DNA from: Mesorhizobium sp. M1B.F.Ca.ET.045.04.1.1
Lineage (GTDB): Bacteria > Pseudomonadota > Alphaproteobacteria > Rhizobiales > Rhizobiaceae
Length of the DNA: 64,000 bases
Direction of reading: 5' to 3'
NCBI RefSeq assembly: GCF_003952465.1
Contig: NZ_CP034448.1
Location: 7,045,001 to 7,109,000 of the forward strand
In this document: positions 52,570-61,817 of the stretch, piece by piece
How the letters are laid out: every line of letters starts with the position of its first letter
Numbering within the stretch: the stretch's first letter is position 1
The notes under the pieces: generated by a model
Databases searched by the model: none
Told to the model about the DNA's origin: nothing
The model's input: only the letters and a program-made list of their open reading frames with translations
Position numbers and translations under genes: made by a program

Positions 52570-52824
52570 ATGTCCGTGGATGCGGCACCGAGAAAAGTGG
52601 ACGCCGAATATGCGATTGAATACCTCCAGGAACATCCGGAGGCCGGGCTTTGCTGCGAGGATCAGCGCTGGTGGATTACGCTGAACGCCAACGAGACCGA
52701 TCAGCGGGTCCTGTTTCTTGATGTGGTCGAGGCTGAGCGGCTCAAAGATGATCCTCGCCTTCGACTGTTGTCCGGGATCGCTCATGCGGGCCGGTCACTC
52801 TGGGTCGTTCGGAGAATGACTTGA
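52570..52824 (+). CDS. Small hypothetical protein
   Basis: An 84-aa acidic soluble protein (AEYAIEYLQEHPEAGLCCED, WWITLNANETDQRVLFLDVV, AHAGRSLWVVRRMT) with no family I recognise. A GGAGGAAAGAGCAA ribosome site just before the ATG makes translation likely. It stands alone, after a palindromic repeat. Confidence 0.6.
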   Translation: MSVDAAPRKVDAEYAIEYLQEHPEAGLCCEDQRWWITLNANETDQRVLFLDVVEAERLKDDPRLRLLSGIAHAGRSLWVVRRMT

Positions 52825-53265
52825 CTGTGTGCCATCCTCTAACACCCTGAGCGCCAGGCAGTGCGTAGACAACGAGGCCGCACGTGGACGCGCCGTCTCC
52901 ATCCGTGAACCTGCCGCTTCGCCGAAGCCATTTGGCTGGTCTTCCCGATCGATCCGGCGATCCGTATCACAAGCCTTCGAAGCATCACCATGGCGCTGAA
53001 CCAACGCCGCGTCCGTACCGCTCGGGCCGGTCACTCGCAGGTGTCTAATGTGAGGACTTTTCTAACCCGAGGCATGGCGTCGGGGGGTGCCGAAGGAAAT
53101 AGCGGCTGGACCGTCTGAAGAGAAAGGCGATCGGTACGCACTCAGTGTACTCGTCGATGCTTCAGCGGTTCAGTGTCGGCGCACCTCATCATGTTTCCAG
53201 AAAATCCAGTCCGCGGTAACATGAGCCAGAGGGACATGCACCAACCTCAGAAAGGGAGGTCCGCC
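52825..53265. other. Intergenic region without recognisable gene
   Basis: About 440 bp before the CBS-domain gene. I see no gene, repeat or terminator. The final 20 bases hold the strong AAAGGGAGGT site of the next gene. Confidence 0.5.
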
Positions 53266-53688
53266 ATGAAAGTCAAAGACGCAATGCACAAGGGTGTCGA
53301 CTGGGTCAGCCCCGAAACCGCTGTCACCGAACTGGCGAAATTGATGCGAGCCGAGGATATCGGTTCGATTCCCATCGGAGAGAACGACCGGCTGATCGGA
53401 ATGGTGACCGACCGCGACATTGTCTGCAAAGGACTGGCGGAGGATGGTTTCGACAGCCGCACCGCGACAGCGCGCGATGTCATGACGACCGGCATTCACT
53501 GCTGCCGCGAAGACGACGATCTGGCCAAGGCCATGCGGCACATGGAGGAACTGAAAATCCGCAGGTTGCCGGTGATCAACAAGAGCATGCGTATGGTCGG
53601 CATCCTCAGCGTCGGCGACGTCGGTCAGTCGGCGCCGAGGGAACTTGTATCCCAATACGTCAAGAGCGTCTCCGCCCATCACCACTGA
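53266..53688 (+). CDS. Two-CBS-domain protein
   Basis: A 140-aa protein made almost wholly of two CBS domains: first MKVKDAMHKGVDWVSPETAV with SIPIGENDRLIGMVTDRDIV, second ARDVMTTGIHCCREDDDLAK with RRLPVINKSMRMVGILSVGD. CBS pairs bind adenosine nucleotides and act as energy or redox sensors, often stress-induced in rhizobia. Start at the ATG at 53266, preceded by AAAGGGAGGT; a longer frame upstream has weaker start sites. Convergent with the phasin gene. Confidence 0.9.
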   Translation: MKVKDAMHKGVDWVSPETAVTELAKLMRAEDIGSIPIGENDRLIGMVTDRDIVCKGLAEDGFDSRTATARDVMTTGIHCCREDDDLAKAMRHMEELKIRRLPVINKSMRMVGILSVGDVGQSAPRELVSQYVKSVSAHHH

Positions 53689-53830
53689 AGGGCGGCTCGC
53701 CCGGCGGATAGTCGATATCCGTCGGGCTGCGCCCATGCTCTCGATTGAAGACCTCAACCGGCCACGGCGCGCCGGCAGAAATGTCCGGTACTCGTGGCCA
53801 AGCTGGACCGCCTCTCGCCCGGACGTAAAG

Positions 53831-54292
53831 CTAGGCGACTTTGAGTTCCTTGACCGCCTTCTCGAAGGCAGACTTGATCGGCTTGGATACGTCCACCACG
53901 GCTTTGGTCGCGACGGCCTGGAGTTCCTTGGCCTGCTCGACGGCCGTTTCAACCTGCTTGCGGACGAAGGCGGTCTGCAGTTCAACGAATTCGGAAGGCG
54001 ACTTAACGGCAACCAGGGCTTCAAAGTGCGAGAAGGCGGCTTCAGTATTGGCGCGCAGAACGGCAATTGTCTTCAACGACAGATCGCTGCCAACGGCTTT
54101 GGCGGTTTCGAAACTCGACTCGAGAGCCTTCTGGGCTTCTTCAGAGCCCGCCTTGAATTTGGCAAGAACTTCTTTTGACTGTTCGACGCCCTTTTCAGCG
54201 GCAGCGCGGAACTCGGCCGCAGCCTTGGACGGATCGAAGGTCGGCAAGGCGGTGCCTTCAGTGGTGTCAGGGGTTTTTTCAGCGGTGGACAT
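53831..54292 (-). CDS. Phasin family protein
   Basis: A 153-aa helical, Ala/Lys/Glu-rich protein of the phasin type (KAAAEFRAAAEKGVEQSKEV, SHFEALVAVKSPSEFVELQT, FVRKQVETAVEQAKELQAVA). Phasins coat polyhydroxyalkanoate granules, which rhizobia accumulate. Start at the ATG at 54292 (MSTAEKTPDTTEG) or three codons earlier at 54301. No PHA biosynthesis gene is adjacent. Confidence 0.88.
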   Translation of the reverse strand: MSTAEKTPDTTEGTALPTFDPSKAAAEFRAAAEKGVEQSKEVLAKFKAGSEEAQKALESSFETAKAVGSDLSLKTIAVLRANTEAAFSHFEALVAVKSPSEFVELQTAFVRKQVETAVEQAKELQAVATKAVVDVSKPIKSAFEKAVKELKVA

Positions 54293-54537
54293 AGTTTCCA
54301 TCCTTCAGTGGACACCCCCAAAAAAGCGCCTCGTTCATTTTATGAAACCGACACAACCCAATAGCAATATTTTTGTGCGCTGCACCATGAATTTCTTGCC
54401 CTCCGTAACCAAGCGCTGAAGGCAGGGCGGCGCCTACAAATCGCTGGCGGAAACGGAACCCAGCGCACTCGCATGCCTCTCATTCAGATTTTTTCCCCGA
54501 TCCTTTAACCAATTCCAGAAATCGAAAACTGTCTTTT

Positions 54538-54795
54538 TTAAAAGTCAGGCTGCGGTCCCTCCAGGTCGGCCACTGAGGCTATCTCGTCGAAGGTGAGATC
54601 GAACGCGTTGCAAAACACGAACACGACGCGCTCCAGCGGGGAGAGGCGCACCAGCTCGAACGATAACGTCTTCGGCGCGGACAGGAGCGGTTCGTCGCGA
54701 ACAACGGTGCTCTCCTGGCTAGTGCCGCCGCCCCGGGGATCGACACTCTCGCGCCGACCGACCGGGACGCAACACCGTAGAGCCCGCATCCCCTT
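54538..54795 (-). pseudogene. Remnant of an ECF (SigJ/ECF41-like) sigma factor
   Basis: The C-terminal part of a longer frame reads LSFELVRLSPLERVVFVFCN and AFDLTFDEIASVADLE, very like sigma-70 region 4 of SigJ-type ECF factors (LxxLSPLERAVFVLxxVFxxxFDEIAxxLG). The frame ends before the recognition helix, and upstream sequence resembles the linker but not region 2. I see no intact gene on either side, so this looks like a decayed fragment. 54796-55055 hold nothing else recognisable apart from the next gene's leader. Confidence 0.5.
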
Positions 54796-55055
54796 CAATT
54801 GAAGCAGCCAAGCTGTTAAAATGGGAGGTAGCGCACCTCGGTGCACCTGCGGGAGATGTGGGTTGTGACGACCCACCAGTTGCCCTGCAGTATTGATGCT
54901 TTGGCGGTCCAAGTGGCCCCCTGCGCCGTTCGCATCCCCCTTCAAACGTTGCCGACTGCGACGGAGCGCTGCCGCGCTTCGTGAGCGGTCAAACGCGTGC
55001 GAGCGGTTCTGGCATCGGCCCGCCGACAGGCTGGAGCGGAAAAGGGAGGAATACG

Positions 55056-56312
55056 ATGGTCAGAAAATTTCTTTTCTCCGCAGTCCTCGCGCTGTCGTCG
55101 CTGATAGCGACACACGCGTTGGCCGACATAACTGTGCTCGTTCCCTCGGGAAGCGAGGGCGACGGCCTGAGAGCCGCTGCCGCCGACTATGCAAAGCTGA
55201 AGGGCACCAAAGTCGAGATCGTTCAGGCGCCCTATAGCAACGTTTTTGAACAGGGGGCCAATGCCGGCCAGACCAAATCGGGCGCCTTCGACATCGTATT
55301 GATGGATGATCCGTGGATTCCATTCTTCGCTGAGAACGGACACTTGGAGGACCTGACCCCATATTTCAAGAAGGCCGGGCTCGAAGGTCCGGACAACGAT
55401 TTCCTGTCAAAGTCTCTGGCAGTCTGCCGCAATCCCTATAACAAGGGCCCCTATGTATGCCTGCCCTATGTCGGAAACGCGCAGATGTTCTTCTATGACG
55501 CCGCCAAGTTCAAGGAAGCCGGCGTCGCGACACCAAAGACCTGGAACGACGTGCTCAAGGCAGCCAAGGCACTCTCCGAAAAAGGCGGCGGTCGCTATTT
55601 CGGTTACGTCTTCCGGGGTGGCCAAGGCAACCCCGTCGTCGCCGACTTCATGCCGATCTTCTGGTCGTACGGCGCCGACATGTTCAACGGTGACCGGACA
55701 AAAGTGACGATCGACACGCCCGAAGGTGCCGCCGCGATGAAGACCTTCATGGCGCTGCGCGACGTCTCGCCGAAGGGTGTCGAGAGCTACAACGCCAACG
55801 AGGTCGGCCAGGCCCTGGCCGCGGGCACTGCAGCCTCGTCGATCAACTGGCCGAACTGGGTCGCGACTTTCGAAGACCCCAGCCAGTCGAAGATGGTCGG
55901 CAAGATCTCCTACTCGCCTATCCCGGCGGGCACCAAAGCGGGCAGCTCGGAAATCGGCCACTGGACGATGGGCATCATGGCTGCGGCTAAGAACAAGCAG
56001 GAGGCCTTCGACTTCATGCTGTGGGCGACCTCGCCGGAACAGATGAAAATCTCGGCCGAGCGCGGCAACCCGCCGGTGCGCAAGTCGATCTTCACCGATG
56101 CCAGCCTGACCAAACAGGAAAAATTTCGGCATTATCCAGTGCTCATGCAAGCGATCGAAGCCTCGACGCCGCGTCCGCGCCATCCGAAATGGCCCGAGAT
56201 CGAGAACGCATTCGGAATCGAACTTTCCAAAGCCGTAGCTGGCACGGAAACGCCGGAGGAGGCGCTGAAGAAGTCCCAGGCGGCGGTCGAAGAGATAACC
56301 GGCATCAAGTAG
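55056..56312 (+). CDS. Sugar-type ABC transporter substrate-binding protein (family 1)
   Basis: A 418-aa exported binding protein. The signal peptide is MVRKFLFSAVLALSSLIATH with cleavage after ALA. The mature part has family 1 features: GTKVEIVQAPYSNVFEQ, FDIVLMDDPWIPFFAENGHL, LPYVGNAQMFFYDAAKFKEA and KTWNDVLKAAKAL. Start at the ATG at 55056 after AAGGGAGGA. It is the first gene of a six-gene run with two permeases, an ATPase, a SUMF1-like protein and a propeller-like protein. Confidence 0.92.
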   Translation: MVRKFLFSAVLALSSLIATHALADITVLVPSGSEGDGLRAAAADYAKLKGTKVEIVQAPYSNVFEQGANAGQTKSGAFDIVLMDDPWIPFFAENGHLEDLTPYFKKAGLEGPDNDFLSKSLAVCRNPYNKGPYVCLPYVGNAQMFFYDAAKFKEAGVATPKTWNDVLKAAKALSEKGGGRYFGYVFRGGQGNPVVADFMPIFWSYGADMFNGDRTKVTIDTPEGAAAMKTFMALRDVSPKGVESYNANEVGQALAAGTAASSINWPNWVATFEDPSQSKMVGKISYSPIPAGTKAGSSEIGHWTMGIMAAAKNKQEAFDFMLWATSPEQMKISAERGNPPVRKSIFTDASLTKQEKFRHYPVLMQAIEASTPRPRHPKWPEIENAFGIELSKAVAGTETPEEALKKSQAAVEEITGIK

Positions 56313-56330
56313 CTGCCGCATTGTGATTTG

Positions 56331-56365
56331 AATGGAGCGACATCGGTGATGTCGCTCCATTTTTG
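56331..56365 (+). terminator. Strong intrinsic terminator between binding-protein and permease genes
   Basis: AATGGAGCGACATC and GATGTCGCTCCATT pair perfectly around a GGT loop, followed by a T run. Its place just after the binding-protein gene fits partial termination that gives more binding protein than membrane subunits. Confidence 0.85.
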
Positions 56366-56463
56366 CCGGGTCAGCCTCAGGGTAAGCACAAGCGCATCCG
56401 CGCCGGCTTTGGCTCTCGGGTTCGCCATGCTATGATTGACCGATATGACGGATAGAACTTCCG

Positions 56464-57369
56464 ATGACCGTCTCTGTCGGTGCGAAGTTCGGAAATTCGT
56501 TCGAGCGGTGGTTTGAGCTCCACCTCCGGGTACTGATGCTTGCGCCAGCCATGCTCGTGCTCCTGACGCTCACGATATTCCCGTCGATCTATATGATCGT
56601 TGCGGCAGCAACACGGATCAGCCCGAATCCCGACCTGCCCTGGCAATTTGCCGGTGCTGACAATTTTCTGCGGCTTCTCACCGACGAGCAGTTTCACGTC
56701 GGCTTGTGGAACACGCTGGTGTTTACCGTCTTCGCTGTCGGCACCGAGTTCCTTCTCGGCCTCGGCCTCGCCTTGCTGCTCGACCGATATATCCGGCGCC
56801 TGAATTTCCTGAAAACGATTCTGATGTTGCCGATGATGCTGCCGCCGATTGCGGTCGCGATCACATGGAAGCTCATCTATGAGCCGCAATTTGGCGTGCT
56901 CAATGAGATCATGTTCCGGCTCGGCCTGCCTCTCCAGGCCTGGGCCGGCGACGTCAGGCTCGCCATGTTCTCAGTGATCGTCGCCGACGTCTGGCAATGG
57001 ACGCCGTTCATGTTCCTGCTGATGCTTGCCGGGTTAGCCAGCCTGCCGGACGAGCCCTACGAGGCAGCAGCGATTGACGGCGCCTCCGCCTGGCGGCAGT
57101 TCTGGGATCTGACACTGCCGTTCCTGAAGCCGGTCATCGCCATCGCGCTTCTCTTGCGCATCATGGACGCGCTGCGGCTCTTCGATCTCGTCTTCATCTT
57201 GACCGGCGGCGGCCCCGCCGACCGGACCAAGACGCTCAGTCTCTACATTTACCAGGTGGCGTACCGCTTCGCCGACCCCAGCTATGCGGCCGCCATATCG
57301 CTGTTCGTGCTGTTCACGACTGTCGCGTTCAGCACCTGGTTCATCAAGCGGATGCGGCTTGCCGACTAG
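56464..57369 (+). CDS. Sugar-type ABC transporter permease (MalF/UgpA-like)
   Basis: A 301-aa inner-membrane permease of the CUT1 family with six hydrophobic segments and the EAA coupling loop EPYEAAAIDGASAWRQFWDL. It is the first of two non-identical permeases, as typical for CUT1 importers. It ends 7 bp before the second permease gene. Confidence 0.92.
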   Translation: MTVSVGAKFGNSFERWFELHLRVLMLAPAMLVLLTLTIFPSIYMIVAAATRISPNPDLPWQFAGADNFLRLLTDEQFHVGLWNTLVFTVFAVGTEFLLGLGLALLLDRYIRRLNFLKTILMLPMMLPPIAVAITWKLIYEPQFGVLNEIMFRLGLPLQAWAGDVRLAMFSVIVADVWQWTPFMFLLMLAGLASLPDEPYEAAAIDGASAWRQFWDLTLPFLKPVIAIALLLRIMDALRLFDLVFILTGGGPADRTKTLSLYIYQVAYRFADPSYAAAISLFVLFTTVAFSTWFIKRMRLAD

Positions 57370-57376
57370 AGGGTCC

Positions 57377-58225
57377 ATGGCGCACCGGCGAAAGAGCATC
57401 GGAATCCAGCGCATCGCCGCCTATGCGACGATCGCCGTAGCGCTCGTGATCACCCTCTTCCCGGTCTACTGGATCGCAGCCAATTCGTTCAAATACGACA
57501 TCGATATCTTCTCGATACCGCCGCAATGGGTCCCCGCTAATCCGACATTGAAGCACTACCACGCCGCTTTCGTTGAGCGGCCTTTCCTGATCTACGCATT
57601 GAACAGCCTGATCATCGCGGTCTCGACGACGCTCGTCTCGGTCGTCTTTGGCTCACTGGCTGGTTATGCGCTCGCCCGTTTCCAGTACCCGGGCAGATGG
57701 CGCTACCAGATATCCTTCTGGATCCTGTCGACGCGCATGATGCCGCCGATCGTGACGATTATCCCGCTCTACATCGCCTTCAACCATCTCAGCATGCTGA
57801 ATACCAAGCCTGCGGTGATCATCGCCGACACGGCGTTTAACCTGCCTTTCGCGACTTGGATGATGAAGAGCTATTTCCAGGACCTGCCGGTCGAGCTCGA
57901 GGAGGCGGCGATGGTCGACGGCGATACGCGATGGGGCGCGTTCCTGCATGTCGCCTTGCCCCTCGCCCGCCCTGGGCTTGCGGCCACCGCCATCTTTTGC
58001 CTGATCATTTCATGGAACGAGTTCCTGCTCGCCCTTATCCTGACCCTGACCGAACGATCGCAGACGTTACCGATCGGCATTGCCGGGCGCGTCACCCAGT
58101 ACAACACCTATTGGGGCGAGATCAGCGCCGCCGGCTTCACCGCCTGCATCCCGATCATGATCTTCGCCTTCGTCGTCCAGAAACACCTGGTTCGCGGCAT
58201 CTCGTTCGGCGCGGTCAAGGGGTGA
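57377..58225 (+). CDS. Sugar-type ABC transporter permease (MalG/UgpE-like)
   Basis: A 282-aa inner-membrane permease with six hydrophobic segments and the EAA loop VELEEAAMVDGDTRWGAFLH. It starts at the ATG at 57377 (MAHRRKSIGIQR), seven bases after the first permease; the longer frame upstream lies within that gene. Partner of the preceding permease. Confidence 0.92.
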   Translation: MAHRRKSIGIQRIAAYATIAVALVITLFPVYWIAANSFKYDIDIFSIPPQWVPANPTLKHYHAAFVERPFLIYALNSLIIAVSTTLVSVVFGSLAGYALARFQYPGRWRYQISFWILSTRMMPPIVTIIPLYIAFNHLSMLNTKPAVIIADTAFNLPFATWMMKSYFQDLPVELEEAAMVDGDTRWGAFLHVALPLARPGLAATAIFCLIISWNEFLLALILTLTERSQTLPIGIAGRVTQYNTYWGEISAAGFTACIPIMIFAFVVQKHLVRGISFGAVKG

Positions 58226-58228
58226 GCC

Positions 58229-59293
58229 ATGGCCTCGGTCGTCTTCAATGGCGTGATCAAGAAGTTCGGCGCATTCACTGCGGTCAGCGACCTCAATCTT
58301 GAGGTGCGCGACAAGGAATTTCTCGTCCTGCTTGGACCTTCGGGCTGCGGCAAGACCACGACCATGCGCATGGTCGCTGGCCTCGAGGAGGTTACTGCCG
58401 GAGCCATCTTCATCGGCAGCGACCGGGTCAACGACGTACTGCCGAAATATCGCGATGTTGCGATGGTCTTCCAGTCCTATGCGCTCTACCCCCACCTCAG
58501 TGTCGCGGATAACATCGGCTACCCCTTGAAGATCCGGAAGGTGCCGGAGGACAAGCGGCGCCGGATGGTCATTGAGGTGGCACGCCGGGTCGAGCTCGAC
58601 GGCCTCCTCGACCGGCTGCCGAAGCAGCTCTCTGGCGGGCAGCGCCAGCGCGTCGCACTGGCCCGCGCCATCATCCGCACACCAAAGGTCTTCTTGATGG
58701 ACGAACCGCTGTCCAATCTCGACGCCAAGTTGCGGGTCCAGATGCGGGCCGAACTCAAGCACCTCCAGCACGAGCTTCAGGTGACGACGATCTACGTCAC
58801 TCATGACCAGATCGAGGCGATGACACTCGCTGACAGGGTGGCGGTGATGAACAAGGGCGTGATCGAGCAGCTCGGCACGCCGAGGGAGATCTACAACGAC
58901 CCGCGAACCCTCTTCGTCGCTGGCTTTATTGGTTCGCCGCCGATGAACCTTATCGAGGGTGAGGTGAAAGATGGTGTCTTCACAAGCCCCGGCGGCATCA
59001 GGGTCGACGGCTTTGGGAGCGCGAGCGTTGCAAGGGCTGTGCTCGGCGCTCGCCCGGAGGACATCCACGTCCTTCCCGCCGCAAGCGCAAACGCCAATGT
59101 CGCCGCCCCGATATATTCGGTCGAACTGACCGGCGAAAACACGCTGGTCACCGTGCGCGCCGGAGCGACCTTGCTCACCATTCGCGCCGACAAGAACTTC
59201 GTGGGCGACTTCGATCAGATCGTGAATGTCGGCTTTGCGCCCGAACAGGTGTTCCTGTTTGATCGCCAGAGTCAGGGACGTGTCGATTTCTAG
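58229..59293 (+). CDS. Sugar-type ABC transporter ATPase (UgpC/MalK-like)
   Basis: A 354-aa ATPase with Walker A GPSGCGKTTTMRM, signature LSGGQRQRVALARAI, Walker B VFLMDEPLSNLDAKL and switch His in YVTHDQIEAM. The C-terminal 110 residues form the TOBE/MalK regulatory domain (VLGARPEDIHVLPAASANAN). It starts three bases after the second permease. The next gene overlaps its end. Confidence 0.92.
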   Translation: MASVVFNGVIKKFGAFTAVSDLNLEVRDKEFLVLLGPSGCGKTTTMRMVAGLEEVTAGAIFIGSDRVNDVLPKYRDVAMVFQSYALYPHLSVADNIGYPLKIRKVPEDKRRRMVIEVARRVELDGLLDRLPKQLSGGQRQRVALARAIIRTPKVFLMDEPLSNLDAKLRVQMRAELKHLQHELQVTTIYVTHDQIEAMTLADRVAVMNKGVIEQLGTPREIYNDPRTLFVAGFIGSPPMNLIEGEVKDGVFTSPGGIRVDGFGSASVARAVLGARPEDIHVLPAASANANVAAPIYSVELTGENTLVTVRAGATLLTIRADKNFVGDFDQIVNVGFAPEQVFLFDRQSQGRVDF

Positions 59294-60032
59294 AAAGCTC
59301 CTGGCCGTCGCGGCACTCATATGGGCCGGAGCCGCCGCGGCCGACGATGATGTTATCGCGGACAACCCGCTTGTCGAAATACCCGGAGGTTCGTTCGTCT
59401 TCGGCAACGACATGGGCAATGAAAATGAGCAGCCGCAGCACATCGTCAAAGGCCGGGCCTTCGCCATGAACCAGACCGAGATCACCAACGCGCAATACCG
59501 CCGCTTCGTCGCGGCGACGGGCCATCGGGCCGCCTTCTACGACCGGCATCCAGTCCTGGGCCTGCCCGATCACCCGGTCGTCGGCGTCAGCTTTGCCGAT
59601 GCCGAGGCGTTCTGCGCCCACTACGGCCTGACGCTGCCATCCGAGCAGGAATATGAGCGCGCGGCACGCGGGCCGCGGGGAGCGCGCTTTCCCTGGGGCG
59701 ATGCGCCCGTAGACGCGGCACGGGCCAAATATGGACGCGACGCTTGTTGCGATGGTGATGACACTACGGCGCCGGCCCGATCGTTTCCGCTAGGGGCAAG
59801 CAGGGAGGGCCTGCTCAACCTGGTCGGCAATGTGTGGGAATGGACCCGCGACTTTTATGCGCCCTACGACGGCGAAGCATCGCCCGAAATTGCCAGAAAG
59901 TATCGGGTGCTTCGCGGTGGCGCGTGGAATAGCGACCCCACCCGCCTGAGCACGACCTACCGGCTTGCCTACGACCCGGATTTTCGCTTCGCTGCCAATG
60001 GAGGCTTCCGATGCGCGCGCTCATCGGATTGA
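59280..60032 (+). CDS. SUMF1/FGE-sulfatase-domain secreted protein
   Basis: About 250 aa. A signal-like N-terminus (SRKLLAVAALIWAGAAAADD) precedes a formylglycine-generating-enzyme-type domain: VEIPGGSFVFGNDMGNENEQ, MNQTEITNAQYRRFVAATGH, LPSEQEYERAARGP, NLVGNVWEWTRDFY and RVLRGGAWNSDPTRLSTTYR. The catalytic cysteine pair of true FGE (CHxxYCYRYR region) is absent, so it is not a classical sulfatase activator. The GTG start at 59280 is tentative. It overlaps the ATPase gene by 14 bp and the next gene by 22 bp. Confidence 0.82.
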   Translation: MSISRKLLAVAALIWAGAAAADDDVIADNPLVEIPGGSFVFGNDMGNENEQPQHIVKGRAFAMNQTEITNAQYRRFVAATGHRAAFYDRHPVLGLPDHPVVGVSFADAEAFCAHYGLTLPSEQEYERAARGPRGARFPWGDAPVDAARAKYGRDACCDGDDTTAPARSFPLGASREGLLNLVGNVWEWTRDFYAPYDGEASPEIARKYRVLRGGAWNSDPTRLSTTYRLAYDPDFRFAANGGFRCARSSD

Positions 60033-61030
60033 TCGCCCTTTCGCTCGTGATTGTCACAACAGACGGGGTGGCGGAGCCGAAGGCGGCGCCAGGATACAAA
60101 GTCGAAACCGTGCAAATGCCGGGGGCGATCTTCGCCGGTCTTGCACGCGACGGCGATGCCCTTCTGGTCACGGACCTCGCCGACGGCCGCCTCTACAGGT
60201 ACACTCAGAACGACCGTTTCATCGCTTTCGGGCCCGTCTTGCCGCATGGCACCGACGTCATGGGCGACCCGACCGGGCCGTATCGGGTCGAGCGCCGTGG
60301 CAGCGGCTATCTCGTCGCCCAGGGCTGGACGCCGGCGAACCATGACGAAGGCCCCGACGACCACGCGATGCTCGAGGTCGACGAGGGCGCCGTCACGAAG
60401 GTCGTCAGCAACGACTTCTGGAACCCGTACGACTTCGCCGTGTCCGGTGACTCGCTCTACGTCATAGACGCCGCGCGAAACTCCGTCGAACGCCTTTTGC
60501 TCAACGGCAGCGACCGGACACAACTCTTCGCCTTCGCTCGGCTGAGCACCAGCGGCCAGTCCCTTACGGCCTTGTCGCCGACCGAGTTCGGCGACAAGCA
60601 AAAATACGAGTTCGACGCGGTTCCAACCGGCCTCGCCGTGCATGGCGGCCGGCTTTACGTCTCCCTGTTTGGCGGGTTTCCCTTCGTTGCCGGCAGTGGC
60701 CAAATTATCTCGCTGCCGCAGGCCGGCCAAACAAGCGTCGCCCGCATCGACGCCGTCAGCCTAAATGCTCCGGTCGATGTCGTTTTCGAAAAGACGGGAG
60801 AGATGCTGATCCTAGAGCACGGCACTTTCGATCAATCCCGTGGATGGGCTTCCGAAAGCGGAAGGCTTCTCAGTGTGAACCTGGCATCAGGAAAAAGGCA
60901 AGTGCTTCTCGACGGTCTGACCCGCCCGGTCGACGTGCTCCCTCTCGACAACGATGGTATCGTCATCTCGCAACTGGACGGGAAGCTCGTCTTTCTCAGA
61001 CAGGCAGGACCTGCCCAGTTGCACCCCTAA
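60011..61030 (+). CDS. Secreted beta-propeller-like protein (ScyD/ScyE-like)
   Basis: A 339-aa protein with a signal peptide (MRALIGLIALSLVIVTTDGV, cleavage near VAE-PKA). It then shows repeated beta-propeller strands (GLARDGDALLVTDLADGRLY, YDFAVSGDSLYVIDAARNSV, PTGLAVHGGRLYVSLFGGFP, PVDVVFEKTGEMLILEHGTF). This resembles ScyD/ScyE or SMP-30-like propellers. It overlaps the SUMF1-like gene by 22 bp and ends the ABC operon, so it likely acts in the periplasm on the same ligand. The specific role is unknown. Confidence 0.75.
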   Translation: MRALIGLIALSLVIVTTDGVAEPKAAPGYKVETVQMPGAIFAGLARDGDALLVTDLADGRLYRYTQNDRFIAFGPVLPHGTDVMGDPTGPYRVERRGSGYLVAQGWTPANHDEGPDDHAMLEVDEGAVTKVVSNDFWNPYDFAVSGDSLYVIDAARNSVERLLLNGSDRTQLFAFARLSTSGQSLTALSPTEFGDKQKYEFDAVPTGLAVHGGRLYVSLFGGFPFVAGSGQIISLPQAGQTSVARIDAVSLNAPVDVVFEKTGEMLILEHGTFDQSRGWASESGRLLSVNLASGKRQVLLDGLTRPVDVLPLDNDGIVISQLDGKLVFLRQAGPAQLHP

Positions 61031-61817
61031 AATCTCCGATCGATGCGTCGCTGACGCTACGGGAATGTACGCCAGCGCCGGCGAGTTGCCGAGATCTATA
61101 GATCCAATGCGTCGGTGCACCAGCAACTCGTAGGAAGGAGGAGTCTCCCAACCGGCACTCCATGGGCGCTGCTAGGCTCAGCGGACCATGCGTATCTAAA
61201 ATATTACCACCGCTCTCGACCAACGTCATCCATCAATCGGACAGAAGGTGGGCTTGGTGCTTTTAGGGTATTGGTGGTGGAATCCCAATCGATTGCAAAC
61301 AGAACCGAGAGCGTCCATCTGCGTTGCCGGACTTTCCGGAAGCCGTTCGTGCGCAGGCACGCACGACATAGATCTCCAAAAGCCGAGCGGACGATCGAGG
61401 GCCGCGATGTCGGCGGCAGCCGGCCCAAAAAAAGTCCGTTTCAACAAACGATTTCGACAACGGCGCTGTATTGGCGGTAGCCTCGGCGGCCCACCGTAAG
61501 TCAACTAAATCAAAGCGATATGCGAAGGTTCGCCACCTTGGACTTGGCAAACCGAAGAAAGAAACTGGCGCTAAATCATTGATAAATAACGACAACGATA
61601 GGCCCGGAGGATGTATTCATACCTTTGTTTTTTCGACTTTTCGTGGGCCAAAATCAAAACTCTTCCCGTATCATTCCGTATCGTTTCGCGGCCTGAGGCT
61701 CAAGCTCCAGCCGTTCGGCCGCTCCCCGCCGGCTCTGCAGGCCCTTGCAGGCTAAATTTTAAAGGGACGCTCGGCCAGGACGGCAAGCGGATCTGGTCGC
61801 ACCGCGGCCTAAACTAA
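61031..61817. other. Gene-poor, more AT-rich intergenic region
   Basis: Nearly 0.8 kb with no gene I can support and less GC bias than its surroundings, for example around 61430-61690. Short frames on both strands have no recognisable motifs. It could be a decayed gene or insertion, or a boundary between the ABC operon and the nuo-like operon. The stretch 61918-62221 after the repeat is also empty apart from the GGAGG of nuoJ. Confidence 0.5.

Noticed and set aside
52795..53034. 79-codon frame on the minus strand after the 84-aa protein
   Set aside because: No ribosome site and no recognisable composition, and it overlaps the end of a better supported gene.
61226..61755. Several frames of 80-110 codons in the gene-poor tract
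   Set aside because: They overlap each other on both strands, have no motifs or ribosome sites and look like random frames.
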